Below, piece after piece: positions 51,511-63,420 of a stretch of 64,000 nt of DNA; within the stretch, counting starts at the first letter, position 1; every line of letters begins with the position of its first letter. The notes beneath the pieces were generated by a model that was not told where the DNA came from, ran no database searches, and was given only the letters and a program-made list of their open reading frames with translations. Where the stretch lies: NCBI GenBank assembly GCA_001464545.1, contig LNFC01000022.1, positions 434,001-498,000 of the forward strand, read 5' to 3'. This stretch comes from Acidobacteria bacterium Ga0077551. Its GTDB lineage: Bacteria; Pseudomonadota; Alphaproteobacteria; Caulobacterales; Hyphomonadaceae. A program made the translations under genes and the position numbers.

Positions 51511-52572
51511 TCAGCTCAGCCAATCCGGTGCCTGCACGCCGGCGCTGAAGGCCGGCGCGGGATAGCGTTCCAGAAGCTTTGCCACAATGAGGTCCGCCAC
51601 CCGGTCGGCTTCCCGCAGCGGTTCATACGTCCACTGATCAAGCGTTCCTGTAAAGTGCCGCGCCGCGCCGCGGGCGATCAGGCTTTCGTGCAGCTGGGTG
51701 AATTTCGGAGCGTAGCCCTCCAGCGGCGCTATGTGCACCGGCAGGCCGTGCCAGGCCGCTTCCGACAGCATGTTGGCGCTGTCTTCAGTAACGATGGCGG
51801 CCTTCGAGAACATCAGCCAGGCGAGGTACGGATTGGCGCCGTCCTGCGCGCCGGACCAGAACTGCCCGCCGGTTTCGTCGGCCATCTTCCTGAACTGCGC
51901 AACGATCCCGATCGGCGTGCGGCGTGATGTGGTGATCCGCAAGCGCCAGCCTTGCGCGGCCAGGGCGCGCAACTGCGCCTCCAGCTTTGCCGCGGCCGCC
52001 GGCGTGAACTTGTGGACCTTGGAATGGCCGCCGAGGATCACCATGACGCTGCGGCTTGTATCGTCCGCCAACGGAGCAAAGGCCTGCGCGGTCTCTTCCA
52101 TCGCATCCGGCGCAAAGTAGGCAGGCGAGCCCACGGTCGATATGACGTTTGACCCCGTCAATCGGTCATGCTCGGGCACGACCAGGAGGTCAAAGTTTGA
52201 CGCATCGATGTAGGGATTCAGGATCTGCACGGTGAAGGTCTTGCCTGCCGAGCGCTTGCGCACCAGCCGGGTGAACGCGGCCGAGCGCCGCCCGGCGGCA
52301 ATCCACAGGGTCGGCCAAGGCGGCGCGACCAGCGCGCGCTGGGCGTCGGGCAGGGCGTTCAGCGGGGCGGGCCACTTGTCGGCGGAAAACCAGGTCCACG
52401 GCGCGCCGGGCGTCAGCACCATTGGCTCGGCCCGGTGCGCCTCGCCCATGATGTGCGCAATCCGCATCCAGCGGCCGGGCTCCCCAAGGGCGTGCACCAG
52501 CGCACGCACCTGCGACGCGTTGCCGGCGCGGCCATCGGAGACCGCCCAGACGGAAGGCCCGAGCGTCCTCAT
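51511..52572 (-). CDS. ELM1/GtrOC1 family putative glycosyltransferase
   Basis: The 353-residue protein belongs to the family named after plant mitochondrial fission factor ELM1 (DUF1022): VWAVSDGRAGNASQVRALVH at the start, LWIAAGRRSAAFTRLVRK, FDLLVVPEHDRLTGSNVIST, VILGGHSKVHKF and IVTEDSANMLSEAAWHGLP. The fold is GT-B like, so it may transfer a sugar to envelope material; bacterial function is unproven. It follows greA by 12 bases on the same strand and is likely in the carB-greA unit. Confidence 0.9.
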   Translation of the reverse strand: MRTLGPSVWAVSDGRAGNASQVRALVHALGEPGRWMRIAHIMGEAHRAEPMVLTPGAPWTWFSADKWPAPLNALPDAQRALVAPPWPTLWIAAGRRSAAFTRLVRKRSAGKTFTVQILNPYIDASNFDLLVVPEHDRLTGSNVISTVGSPAYFAPDAMEETAQAFAPLADDTSRSVMVILGGHSKVHKFTPAAAAKLEAQLRALAAQGWRLRITTSRRTPIGIVAQFRKMADETGGQFWSGAQDGANPYLAWLMFSKAAIVTEDSANMLSEAAWHGLPVHIAPLEGYAPKFTQLHESLIARGAARHFTGTLDQWTYEPLREADRVADLIVAKLLERYPAPAFSAGVQAPDWLS

Positions 52573-52584
52573 CGGCGCGTATCC

Positions 52585-53058
52585 TTACTTGTAAACGACC
52601 TTCGACACTTCATAGGCGCGCGCGCCCGACGGGGCGGCCACCTCGGCTTCGTCGCCTTCTTCCTTGCCGATCATCGCGCGGGCGAGCGGAGAGGTGATCG
52701 AGATCTTGCCCTCTTTGACGTTCGCCTCGTCTTCGCCGACGATCTTGTAGGTGAACTTTTCTTCGGAATCGACGTCGATGATGGTCACGGTCGCCCCGAA
52801 GCGGATTTTCTTGCCGCCGAGCTTGCTGATATCGATGATATCGGCGCGCGCGAGCTTGTCGTCGAGCTCGCTGATGCGGCCCTCGATGAAGCTCTGCTTC
52901 TCCTTGGCAGCATGATACTCGGCGTTCTCGGAGAGATCGCCGTGCGAGCGCGCTTCGGAAATGGCCGCAATGATGCTGGGCCGCTCAACGGATTTCAGCA
53001 CCTTGAGTTCAGCCTGAAGGGCAGCGTGGCCTTCGGCAGTCATCGGAATGCGTTCCAT
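52585..53058 (-). CDS. greA: Transcription elongation factor GreA
   Basis: The 157-residue protein rescues backtracked RNA polymerase by stimulating transcript cleavage. The N-terminal coiled coil (about 10-75, with [18 protein letters not shown] holding the tip acidic residues) and the C-terminal FKBP-like domain ([17 protein letters not shown]) are complete. It lies between carB and the ELM1-like gene on the same strand, the usual alphaproteobacterial order. Confidence 0.97.
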   Translation of the reverse strand: MERIPMTAEGHAALQAELKVLKSVERPSIIAAISEARSHGDLSENAEYHAAKEKQSFIEGRISELDDKLARADIIDISKLGGKKIRFGATVTIIDVDSEEKFTYKIVGEDEANVKEGKISITSPLARAMIGKEEGDEAEVAAPSGARAYEVSKVVYK

Positions 53059-53129
53059 CGTGAGTTTCCCTCATCTTGCGCGGCTAAAAAGCGTGGTTTC
53101 AAAAAGCAATCGCGTCAAGTGGGGCCAGG

Positions 53130-56408
<3,279 letters not shown>

Positions 56409-56563
56409 GGGGACTCTCCTGAGGGGGCGGGCAAACGGCTGCCCTATAGCGGGGAGTCGGGGCGGCGGGCAAGCGCCGCAGTGTTCTGAAACGCTTGGAT
56501 TACGCCGCCGAATCCTGCTGGCAGTGGCGCCGCCCTCTTTTCCCTAGCACAAGGTTTCGCATC

Positions 56564-57031
56564 ATGCGCCGTTTAGTCACCGCTTCTCTCGCTGCCATTG
56601 CCGCGCTCGCCTTGCCGGCCTGTATCTCCATTGGCGGCGAGACAGAGCTTCCGGCGGCGCCTGCCGCAGCGGAAGTGACAGCCATCGAGATCATCAAGGA
56701 AGTGAAGGTCACGACCACGCCGAACCTGTTCATTCTCTACACGCTGAAAGAGGGCGTCACCCCGGAAGCGTTCGAGACCTGGGTGCGCACCACCGACCAG
56801 CCCGCGATGCGCTCGCTGGCCCGCGTGCAGGAGTTCCGCACCTACCGGGCCGAGCGCCTGCTCATGGGCGAAGGCACACCCGGCATCGCCTATATCGAAG
56901 CCTTCGCGATTCCGGACCTCGACGGCTTCGTCGCCGAAGACATGGGCGGCGCCACCGTCCAGACCGTCATGGGCGGATTCATGGGGTTGGCCGAAGCCCC
57001 GCAGTTCATCGTCGTCTCGGAAGTAAAATAG
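56564..57031 (+). CDS. Putative lipoprotein with RedY/HapK-like domain
   Basis: The 155-residue protein has a lipoprotein signal with lipobox LPAC (C20). The mature part, NLFILYTLKEGVTPEAFETW with VRTTDQPAMRSLARVQEFRT, resembles the dimeric alpha/beta-barrel domain called RedY-like/HapK in Pfam. Relatives occur in prodigiosin clusters, but this copy is attached to the envelope and has no such neighbours. A role is unknown. It diverges from carB. Confidence 0.68.
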   Translation: MRRLVTASLAAIAALALPACISIGGETELPAAPAAAEVTAIEIIKEVKVTTTPNLFILYTLKEGVTPEAFETWVRTTDQPAMRSLARVQEFRTYRAERLLMGEGTPGIAYIEAFAIPDLDGFVAEDMGGATVQTVMGGFMGLAEAPQFIVVSEVK

Positions 57032-57099
57032 CGACCGCGCCTGCAAATCAGGGTGGTGCCCGGCATGATCTTCCGTAAACTTTGAAAAACGGAGGAAGT

Positions 57100-58329
57100 A
57101 TGCCGGCCACCACCCGCCTTGCGGTTCTCGCCATAGCCCTGTTCGCCGCGGCCGCCCTGCCTGCGTCTGCAGACCCGCAGAAATGCGAACCGCTCGTTCC
57201 GCTCACGCTCGAAGCCGTCCAGACGGTGATCAAGGATGGCGCCACCGCAACGGTTCAGGTCCCTTTGGTGGACGGCTATGTAAAAGGCTGTCCCGACCAT
57301 GGCTGGATCACCCTGCTGGGCGGCGAACTGGACCTGATGGTCTTCAAGGGCCTGCGGAACGCAAACGGCGGGCAACCCACCCAGGACGGCGTCAATTATC
57401 TCGCGCGCGCCCTGCTGCGTTCGGACGTGTTCCATAACGCGGGCGCTTCCACCTCTGACAACCGCTACAACGTCGCCACCGGTCACAGCGATTTCAACAC
57501 GCTCGACTACAACATCGCGGCGACCAGCCGCAGGGCAATCATCGACGAGCTGGCCACGCTCGCCGTCGGTAGCGTCGTGCACCCCTATCTCACCGGAACG
57601 GTGCCCCTTGAATGCAAGGGTTGGCTGACGAGTGATGTGCAGACTGTCTCCTACAAGATCGACACGGCAGAAGAGAAAGTGCTTCTGCCTTTTGTCGAGG
57701 CGGGCGCCGAGGCCTGCCGGACCGCAAGGACCCAGTCGGACCGTTTCCCGCTCGCCCTGAAGGCCAAGGCCTACATGAAACTGATCGAGAAAGGCATCGT
57801 CTCCGACCGGGCCGAGGTCGAGCGCATGCTGATTGCGGCCGAAGGCGACGTGAAGGACTTTCTCGGCCCTGATGGCTATCGGTCACTCTTGTTCGGTGAG
57901 GAAGATGCCAACCAGCTGAAGAAGCTCATCCGAAAGCACGGTGTTCATACCGGCGAAGGTCCGGCGACAATTGATCGCTCGCTCTGGTTCACGAAGGAAT
58001 ACATCGGCAGCGAGGTCGCCGTCCGCTCGCTTGCCGCATCCTTCGGCGACTACTGGACCCCTCTGGCCTCCGGTGACACGGACGCAGCCGCCGAAGAAGT
58101 GGCGAGAGCCCGCAGCCGGTTTTCAGTTTACATCATCGAACTGAGAAAACAGGGCGCGGAGGCCGGGTTTCCGGAAGAGACGTCGAAGATGCTGGCCGAG
58201 ACGCTGACAGCGTTCCAGAAGGGCGACATTGGCCCGCCGGAGACCATGAACCAGAAGCCGATCCCGCCCTGGCTCCTGACCGTGCTGATCAATCTCACGA
58301 AGCCGCCCGAGCCGGCACCTACCGAATAA
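57100..58329 (+). CDS. Secreted protein of unknown function, 409 residues
   Basis: The protein begins with a good signal peptide (likely cleavage after ASA, residue 24) and has an excellent ribosome site, GGAGGAAG, before the ATG at 57100. Only a few cysteines are seen (C28, CPDHGW near 66, CKGWL, EACRT), enough for disulfides. The mature part mixes alpha and beta, ending in a Pro-rich tail PPEPAPTE. I recognise no domain or catalytic motif. It follows the HapK-like lipoprotein gene by 68 bases on the same strand. Confidence 0.75.
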   Translation: MPATTRLAVLAIALFAAAALPASADPQKCEPLVPLTLEAVQTVIKDGATATVQVPLVDGYVKGCPDHGWITLLGGELDLMVFKGLRNANGGQPTQDGVNYLARALLRSDVFHNAGASTSDNRYNVATGHSDFNTLDYNIAATSRRAIIDELATLAVGSVVHPYLTGTVPLECKGWLTSDVQTVSYKIDTAEEKVLLPFVEAGAEACRTARTQSDRFPLALKAKAYMKLIEKGIVSDRAEVERMLIAAEGDVKDFLGPDGYRSLLFGEEDANQLKKLIRKHGVHTGEGPATIDRSLWFTKEYIGSEVAVRSLAASFGDYWTPLASGDTDAAAEEVARARSRFSVYIIELRKQGAEAGFPEETSKMLAETLTAFQKGDIGPPETMNQKPIPPWLLTVLINLTKPPEPAPTE

Positions 58330-58405
58330 TCTGCTGGTGCCTGAACGCAGGATCCCCGACCGCCATGAGGGTGGGCGGGGATTTCGTTTTCAATCCAGTT
58401 CAGAC

Positions 58406-58744
58406 CTACCAGCGATAGCGATCGTTCGGATAGCGGTCATATGCGTCGACATGGCCGTCGCCGTCGCTGTCGCGCTCATCCGCCTGGTCCTTGATGCCCG
58501 GGGCATCGCAGTCCTCGGACTCGATGCAGCCTTTGGTCGCGCCGCCAAGACCGCCGACGACCGCGCCGATGGCAGCGCCCTGGCCGGCATCGCCGTCACC
58601 AACGTTGTTACCGATCACGGCGCCGGCCACAGCGCCCGCAGCGGCGCCGTAGGCGGCATTGCGTTCCGTCGTGCCGCTGGATGTGCAGGCGCCCAGGATT
58701 AGGGCACTTGCCCCAGCAGCGGCGAATTTGATGTAAAGCATCAT
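58406..58744 (-). CDS. Glycine-zipper lipoprotein with acidic DxDxDG tail
   Basis: The 112-residue protein has a clear lipobox LGAC (C20). Residues about 30-78 form a glycine-zipper of the YMGG/SlyB kind (GAAAGAVAGAVIGNNVG and GQGAAIGAVVGGLGGATKG). The C-terminus, DERDSDGDGHVDAYDRYPND, contains a calcium-loop-like DSDGDGHVD as in thrombospondin type 3 or EF-hand repeats. AAGGA precedes the ATG at 58744; the ATG at 58741 is equally possible. Likely outer-membrane located. Confidence 0.82.
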   Translation of the reverse strand: MMLYIKFAAAGASALILGACTSSGTTERNAAYGAAAGAVAGAVIGNNVGDGDAGQGAAIGAVVGGLGGATKGCIESEDCDAPGIKDQADERDSDGDGHVDAYDRYPNDRYRW

Positions 58745-58818
58745 CGGTCGTTCCTTTCGGTTCCTCATGGAACCAAAACGTCCGGGCCAAGGCCCGGTTC
58801 CGATGTATTTTCAGTAAC

Positions 58819-59553
58819 TTAGGTCCAGCGCTTCGACAGCCGCTGGGCCAGCACGTCCACATCATCGCGGGCTGTGCCGGCATAGCCGGTCACAACATCT
58901 GCGACGAATGGATTGTCCTGCCGCTCCTGACCGAACGTGCTCATCGGCCCGTGACCCGGCACGAACCGCATCTGGTCGCCAAGCGGCCAGAGCTTGCCGG
59001 TGATCGAGTCTATCAGCTGCTGGTGATTGCCGCGCGGAAAGTCCGTCCGGCCGACCGAGCCGCGGAACAGCACGTCACCGACGAAGGCCATCGCGCCTTC
59101 CTGGCTGTAGATCACCACATGGCCCGGCGTGTGTCCTGGGCAGTGGGCGACGCCAAACTTGTTGCCGGCTAGCTCCAGCACATCACCGTCGTCGAGATAG
59201 CGATCCGGCGTCACGTTCTTGCCGTCGGTGATGCCGTAGCGTGCGCCCTCCGCCTCGATCTCGTCGAGCAGCCACTGGTCATCCTTGTGCGGTCCGATGA
59301 TCGGGCAGCCGGTGCGTTCCTTCACCGCCATCGCCGCGCCGGCATGGTCGAGGTGGCCATGTGTCAGCCAGACGGCGACGATCTTGACGCCGAAATGCTC
59401 GGCCGCGCCCATCAGCCGGTCGATGTCGCCGCCCGGATCGACGAACACGCCCTCCAGCGTCTCCGTCGACCAGATCATCGACGTGTTCTGCTGCAGCGGG
59501 GTCACCGGCACGATCCGGATCTCGAGTTTGGGGGCGGGGGCTGTTTCGCTCAT
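58819..59553 (-). CDS. MBL-fold metallohydrolase (glyoxalase II-like)
   Basis: The 244-residue protein has the metallo-beta-lactamase fold with H65-x-H67-x-D69-H70 (THGHLDH), CPGHTPGHVVIY, the bridging Asp in FVGDVLFRGSVGRTDFPRG and the C-terminal FVPGHGP. It resembles YcbL-type small glyoxalase II enzymes, which hydrolyse thioesters of glutathione, but lacks the longer substrate domain. GAGAGG precedes the ATG at 59553. It diverges from the M48 protease gene. Confidence 0.9.
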   Translation of the reverse strand: MSETAPAPKLEIRIVPVTPLQQNTSMIWSTETLEGVFVDPGGDIDRLMGAAEHFGVKIVAVWLTHGHLDHAGAAMAVKERTGCPIIGPHKDDQWLLDEIEAEGARYGITDGKNVTPDRYLDDGDVLELAGNKFGVAHCPGHTPGHVVIYSQEGAMAFVGDVLFRGSVGRTDFPRGNHQQLIDSITGKLWPLGDQMRFVPGHGPMSTFGQERQDNPFVADVVTGYAGTARDDVDVLAQRLSKRWT

Positions 59554-59666
59554 GCCTCTCACATAGCGGCGCAGGGGGCGGATCGCAAACCCGGTCTTCG
59601 CCGCTTTCCCTTGCGCGGGTGCTCGGATAACAAGTCTTGAAACCCGGATGTTGAGGATATCTGCCC

Positions 59667-60638
59667 ATGAACCGTGATCCTGGACGTATCCGCGCGAATG
59701 GTCTTGGCGACCTGTTCAGCGGCCGGTTCGGCATCCTGCTGATCGCCCTCGTCGGCATCTTCATCTACTGGCAGGCCAACCAGAAGGAAGTGCCGTTCGC
59801 GCCGGGCAAGAAACAGCTCAACACGATGTCGATCGAGCAGGAAGTGAAGCTTGGCGCCGAGTCCTACCTGCAGATCCTGCAGGGCGAGCACCAACAGGGC
59901 AACACGGTCCTGTGCGCCGATGAGGCCAGTTGTACCGGCAGCGCGCGCGAACTTACCGAAACCGTCCGCGAGATCGGCGCCCGGCTTGAGAAAGCCGCGC
60001 TCGAACTCGAAGAAGAATACCGCACCGCCGGCTATGACATGCCGGGCGTCGTCGAGAAGTTCGAATGGACCTATTACGTGGTCGACTCCGCGACCCCCAA
60101 CGCCTTCTGCCTGCCGGGCGGCTATGTGGCGGTCTATACTGGCATCCTCGACATCACGGGCAATTATGATGGCCGGGTCTCCCTTGAGGATATCAGCGAT
60201 GTTGACAAGCTCGCCGTGGTGATGGGCCACGAAATTGGCCACGCCCTGGCGCATCATGGCGCGGCACGGATGAGCACGCAGCAGGTGCTGCAGGCCGGCC
60301 AGATGGCGGTCGCTGTAGGTCTCGGCGACATGGGCGCGGCGCAGCAGCAGATGGTGATGCAGGCCTTCGGGGTCGCGGCGCAGGGCGGCTTCCTGGCCTT
60401 CTCGCGCGATCATGAAACCCAGGCCGACAAGATCGGCCTCGATCTCCTGGTCCGCGCCTGTTACGACCCGCGCGAGGCACCGGAACTCTGGGAGCGGATG
60501 GGCGAAATCGGCAAGGGCGAACGCCCGCCGGAATGGATGAGCACCCACCCGGCATCCGAGACGCGGGCCGAGAATTTCCGCAAGTGGATGCCGGACGCCA
60601 TCGCCGAGTACGAGTCCCGTTGCGGACCGCTACGCTGA
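59667..60638 (+). CDS. M48 family zinc metalloprotease
   Basis: The 323-residue protein has one N-terminal membrane helix (about 20-37) and an M48 peptidase domain. The zinc site is H188-E-I-G-H192 with a third ligand in FSRDHETQADKIGLDLL; FCLPGGYVAVYTGIL is the conserved edge strand. THPASETRAENFRKW is also typical. It resembles LoiP/YcaL/Oma1-like quality-control proteases, which act on the periplasmic side. No partner gene is seen nearby. Confidence 0.9.
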   Translation: MNRDPGRIRANGLGDLFSGRFGILLIALVGIFIYWQANQKEVPFAPGKKQLNTMSIEQEVKLGAESYLQILQGEHQQGNTVLCADEASCTGSARELTETVREIGARLEKAALELEEEYRTAGYDMPGVVEKFEWTYYVVDSATPNAFCLPGGYVAVYTGILDITGNYDGRVSLEDISDVDKLAVVMGHEIGHALAHHGAARMSTQQVLQAGQMAVAVGLGDMGAAQQQMVMQAFGVAAQGGFLAFSRDHETQADKIGLDLLVRACYDPREAPELWERMGEIGKGERPPEWMSTHPASETRAENFRKWMPDAIAEYESRCGPLR

Positions 60639-60654
60639 GCTGAGAATATGAAAA

Positions 60655-60680
60655 CGGCCTCTGCGTTGCCGCAGAAGCCG
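60655..60680. terminator. Hairpin after the M48 protease gene
   Basis: CGGCCTCTGCG pairs with CGCAGAAGCCG apart from one mismatch. On the minus strand it is followed by CGTTTTC; on the plus strand no T run follows. It may end the protease transcript. The gap to the next gene (60639-60894) holds nothing else recognisable. Confidence 0.4.
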
Positions 60681-60894
60681 CCCAAGGGCCATTCCCCATG
60701 CAGGGACAAGCAAGCTTCTCCCAACCCTCCTGAGTGCGTCTAGCTTTGTGTACCTGAACGGTATGCAACAAGCGCCGTGCGCCGCGCCGTGTGGATTTCC
60801 CCAAGTCCGCTGGGAAGGGTCACATTTCCGGCATGGCGCTCGACATGGCCGCCTCTGGCGTTAGCTTGCCCCCCTGGCAGTTCGGGGAAGAAGC

Positions 60895-61968
60895 ATGCAA
60901 TCGCTCTATTGGGTCCTGACGTGGGCCTGCCACCGCAAATGCGTACACTGTTACGACGACCGCTTCCGCCCCTACGTACGCGGGGCGCTGACCGATGTCG
61001 TCGCCGAGGGCCAGCGCGCCTATGAGGCGATCCTGGCGAACCTGCCGGACGACATGAGCTGGACCGACGCGGCCGGTGTGCGGCAGCCGACACTGATCGT
61101 GCTGGCCGGGGGCGAGCTGCTGATCGACGGGGTGAGGCAGGAGCTGTTCTACCCAGTCCTGGAGGCCATACAGCGGCGCTGGCCGGACGCGCCGCCGCGC
61201 CTGTCCGTACAGACAACCGGCGACATTCTCGAGCCGGAACATATCGATGCGATGCTGTCGCGCGGGGTCACCACGATCGCGATTGCGTCGATCGACGACT
61301 ATCATGTGGGCATGAAAGGGGAGCGCAAGTTCCGCTTCATGGACAAGATCCGCGCGATGATGGCCGAGAAGGGCGTGCGCGAAGTCTCGCTGGGCGGCGG
61401 CAAGAGCGAGAAGCTGAAAGCGCCTGATCCTGCGGCGCGGCCGCGGAGCGGGGAGCCGACTTTCCTGTTCTTCGGCGCGCAGGAAGACCTCTGGATCGGC
61501 GAACTCTGGCCCCGGGGCCGGGCTTGGGCGAACGGGCTGTCCAATGCCGATTACCAGACGAACTTCTGCGCGCGCTGGTCCGGCGCGAAGAATTTTCTGA
61601 AGATGCATGAGGCCGGCAGCGAGATCGCCATCGAGCCGGACGGCTCCATTTACCCTTGCTGCCTCAAAACCAGGTCACCTCTGGGCTCGCTGGCTGAAGA
61701 ATCCCTCTCATCCATTATCGAAAGTGTCTCATCCCTTCCCGCAATTCAGGCGCTGAATGCCGGGGACCCGGAAGGCATGGGCCTCGCGACCGGATGGAGC
61801 CGGGAAGACTTCAAGTCCCGCTCCACAGCCACCGATGGCAAGGGCCGGGAAGTGTCGAACGCCTGTCTCGGCTGCGACCGGTATTTCGAGGAACATCTGG
61901 GCGCAGACCTGAAAGCCTTGCGCACCGCCCGTCTCGTCAAAAAGAAAGCCGCGCAAGCGGCGCTGTGA
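60895..61968 (+). CDS. Radical SAM protein with SPASM-like cysteines
   Basis: The 357-residue protein carries the radical SAM cluster cysteines C12-x3-C16-x2-C19 (CHRKCVHC) very near its N-terminus and a GGE motif at 72-74. C-terminal cysteines C225, C255/C256 (IYPCCLKT), C324 and C327 (ACLGCDRYFEEHLG) look like a SPASM or twitch auxiliary cluster. The stretch IAIEPDGSIYPCC is characteristic of SPASM proteins. There is no adjacent peptide precursor gene, so RiPP maturation is not supported. The substrate is unknown. Confidence 0.87.
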   Translation: MQSLYWVLTWACHRKCVHCYDDRFRPYVRGALTDVVAEGQRAYEAILANLPDDMSWTDAAGVRQPTLIVLAGGELLIDGVRQELFYPVLEAIQRRWPDAPPRLSVQTTGDILEPEHIDAMLSRGVTTIAIASIDDYHVGMKGERKFRFMDKIRAMMAEKGVREVSLGGGKSEKLKAPDPAARPRSGEPTFLFFGAQEDLWIGELWPRGRAWANGLSNADYQTNFCARWSGAKNFLKMHEAGSEIAIEPDGSIYPCCLKTRSPLGSLAEESLSSIIESVSSLPAIQALNAGDPEGMGLATGWSREDFKSRSTATDGKGREVSNACLGCDRYFEEHLGADLKALRTARLVKKKAAQAAL

Positions 61969-62090
61969 GGCGGCTGGCGCGGCTTATGGTTGGCAGTCCG
62001 GTCCCGCGAACGGGCCCCACCCAGCCTGCAAACTCGAGTGTGAGCAAAAGAGCAGTAGTCCCCGCAAAATTAAGCAGTTACGGATTATAC

Positions 62091-62103
62091 ATACCACTGG
62101 TAT
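62091..62103. promoter_or_regulatory. Palindromic operator candidate upstream of TetR gene
   Basis: ATACCA-C-TGGTAT is a perfect 13-base palindrome 24 bases before the TetR-family start, preceded by TTATACAT, which could be a -10 element. This is the usual position for an autorepression site. Confidence 0.6.
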
Positions 62104-62127
62104 CATAGTGCCTCAAGAGGCAAAAGC

Positions 62128-62718
62128 ATGGCGAAACGCACATCCGCGCAGGCCGCCGAAACGCGCGAGACCATTCTTCGCGTGGCAGGGGAATTGTTTG
62201 CCGAACGGGGCTATCAAGCCACCTCGATCGCCGACATTGCTTCGGCCGCCGGGGCAACCAAAGGCGCCGTGTTCCACCACTTCAAATCCAAGGACGAATT
62301 GTTCGTCGAAATCTGGCGTCAGCTGCAGCTGGACATGGACGCAGATGCCCGGACGGCCGCGCTGGCGGCGCTTGATCCCGCCGATCCGTTCAAAGCCTTT
62401 CTGGCCGGTTGCCGGATTTATCTCGACTGGGCCTCGCGCCCCGAGTACCAGCGCATCGTCCTGCTGGATGGGCCCTCGGTGCTCGGCCTTGCACGCTGGC
62501 ATGAAATGGAGTTCGAGGTCGGGCGGGCGAGCCTTGTGGCGGGCACCAAATTCATCGCCGCCCAGGGCCACTTTCCAAAAAGCCTTGCGGTGCCGGCCGC
62601 CCTGATGCTGCAGGCTTCGATTAACGCCGCTGCGTTTGCGCTCACGGACGGCAAGCTGGGCATCACGCGCGAGCAGTATCTTGATACGTTCGAGCGCCTG
62701 CTGCGCGGCCTGCGCTAA
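62128..62718 (+). CDS. TetR/AcrR family transcriptional regulator
   Basis: The 196-residue protein has an N-terminal TetR helix-turn-helix, TSIADIASAAGATKGAVFHHF with the usual FKSKDELF after it, and a helical C-terminal domain with LDGPSVLGLARWHEMEF. A palindrome directly upstream suggests autorepression. No divergent efflux or enzyme gene adjoins, so the target is unknown. Its stop overlaps the stop of the convergent SRAP gene by two bases. Confidence 0.93.
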   Translation: MAKRTSAQAAETRETILRVAGELFAERGYQATSIADIASAAGATKGAVFHHFKSKDELFVEIWRQLQLDMDADARTAALAALDPADPFKAFLAGCRIYLDWASRPEYQRIVLLDGPSVLGLARWHEMEFEVGRASLVAGTKFIAAQGHFPKSLAVPAALMLQASINAAAFALTDGKLGITREQYLDTFERLLRGLR

Positions 62719-63395
62719 ACTTCGTCCAGCAGTTCGGGATAGTTATTGCGGACATTGCCGACGGCACTCCCGATGGGCCAGGCCATCATATCCTCGCTGG
62801 GGAAGGGCTCGAACAGCGGCGTGGGGTCGCCCTTCGACGGATCAAGCCACCAGCCATAATTCTCCGGCGACAGGATCACCGGCATCCGGTCATGGATTCC
62901 GGCGGTGAAATCGTTCGGACGGGTCGTCAGGATCGTGAAGGTCTGGATTTCGGAGCCGTCGATCAGCGCGGCGTCCCACAGGCCCGCCACGCAGAACCAG
63001 CGCCGGTTCTTCAGCTTGAAGGCAAACGGCGTCTTGGTCTTTCCGCTCACGGACCATTCGTAATAGCCCGAGATCGGCACCAGGCAGCGCTTGTGCCGGA
63101 AGGCGCCGCGGAACACCGGCTTCTCGTGCGCCGTTTCGGACTGCGCATTGATGGTCGTGAACTTCTTCTCCGACAGCGGCTTCGTCCACCAGGACGGCAC
63201 CAGCCCCCATTGCATCGGGACCGTCTCGCGCGCCCGCGTGACTTCGTTCAGGCGCACGACGGGATGGATCTGCGTCGGCGCGGCATTGTAGGTCGCGTTC
63301 GGAGCCTCAACGCGCTCCGGCGGATCACCCAGAATGTTCAGCGCCGCATAGTACTCGGCCCAGCTGACATTCTCACGGAAAAAACGGCCACACAT
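62715..63395 (-). CDS. SOS response-associated protein YedK/HMCES (SRAP)
   Basis: The 226-residue protein protects abasic sites in single-stranded DNA by forming a thiazolidine cross-link through Cys2, exposed after Met removal (MCGRF). The other catalytic residues are in place: N83 in TINAQSETA, E113 in SGYYEW and H168 in GIHDRMPVIL. Length is normal. It begins 25 bases after the carA stop and may be cotranscribed with it. No LexA box was identified. Confidence 0.95.
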   Translation of the reverse strand: MCGRFFRENVSWAEYYAALNILGDPPERVEAPNATYNAAPTQIHPVVRLNEVTRARETVPMQWGLVPSWWTKPLSEKKFTTINAQSETAHEKPVFRGAFRHKRCLVPISGYYEWSVSGKTKTPFAFKLKNRRWFCVAGLWDAALIDGSEIQTFTILTTRPNDFTAGIHDRMPVILSPENYGWWLDPSKGDPTPLFEPFPSEDMMAWPIGSAVGNVRNNYPELLDEV

Positions 63396-63420
63396 GCTGC
63401 GTCAGCCTCCGTTCGCGATC

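Noticed and set aside
60895-61968. RiPP biosynthesis locus around the SPASM-like protein
   Set aside because: No short precursor gene, transporter or peptidase lies next to it; the flanking M48 protease and TetR genes have their own likely transcription units.
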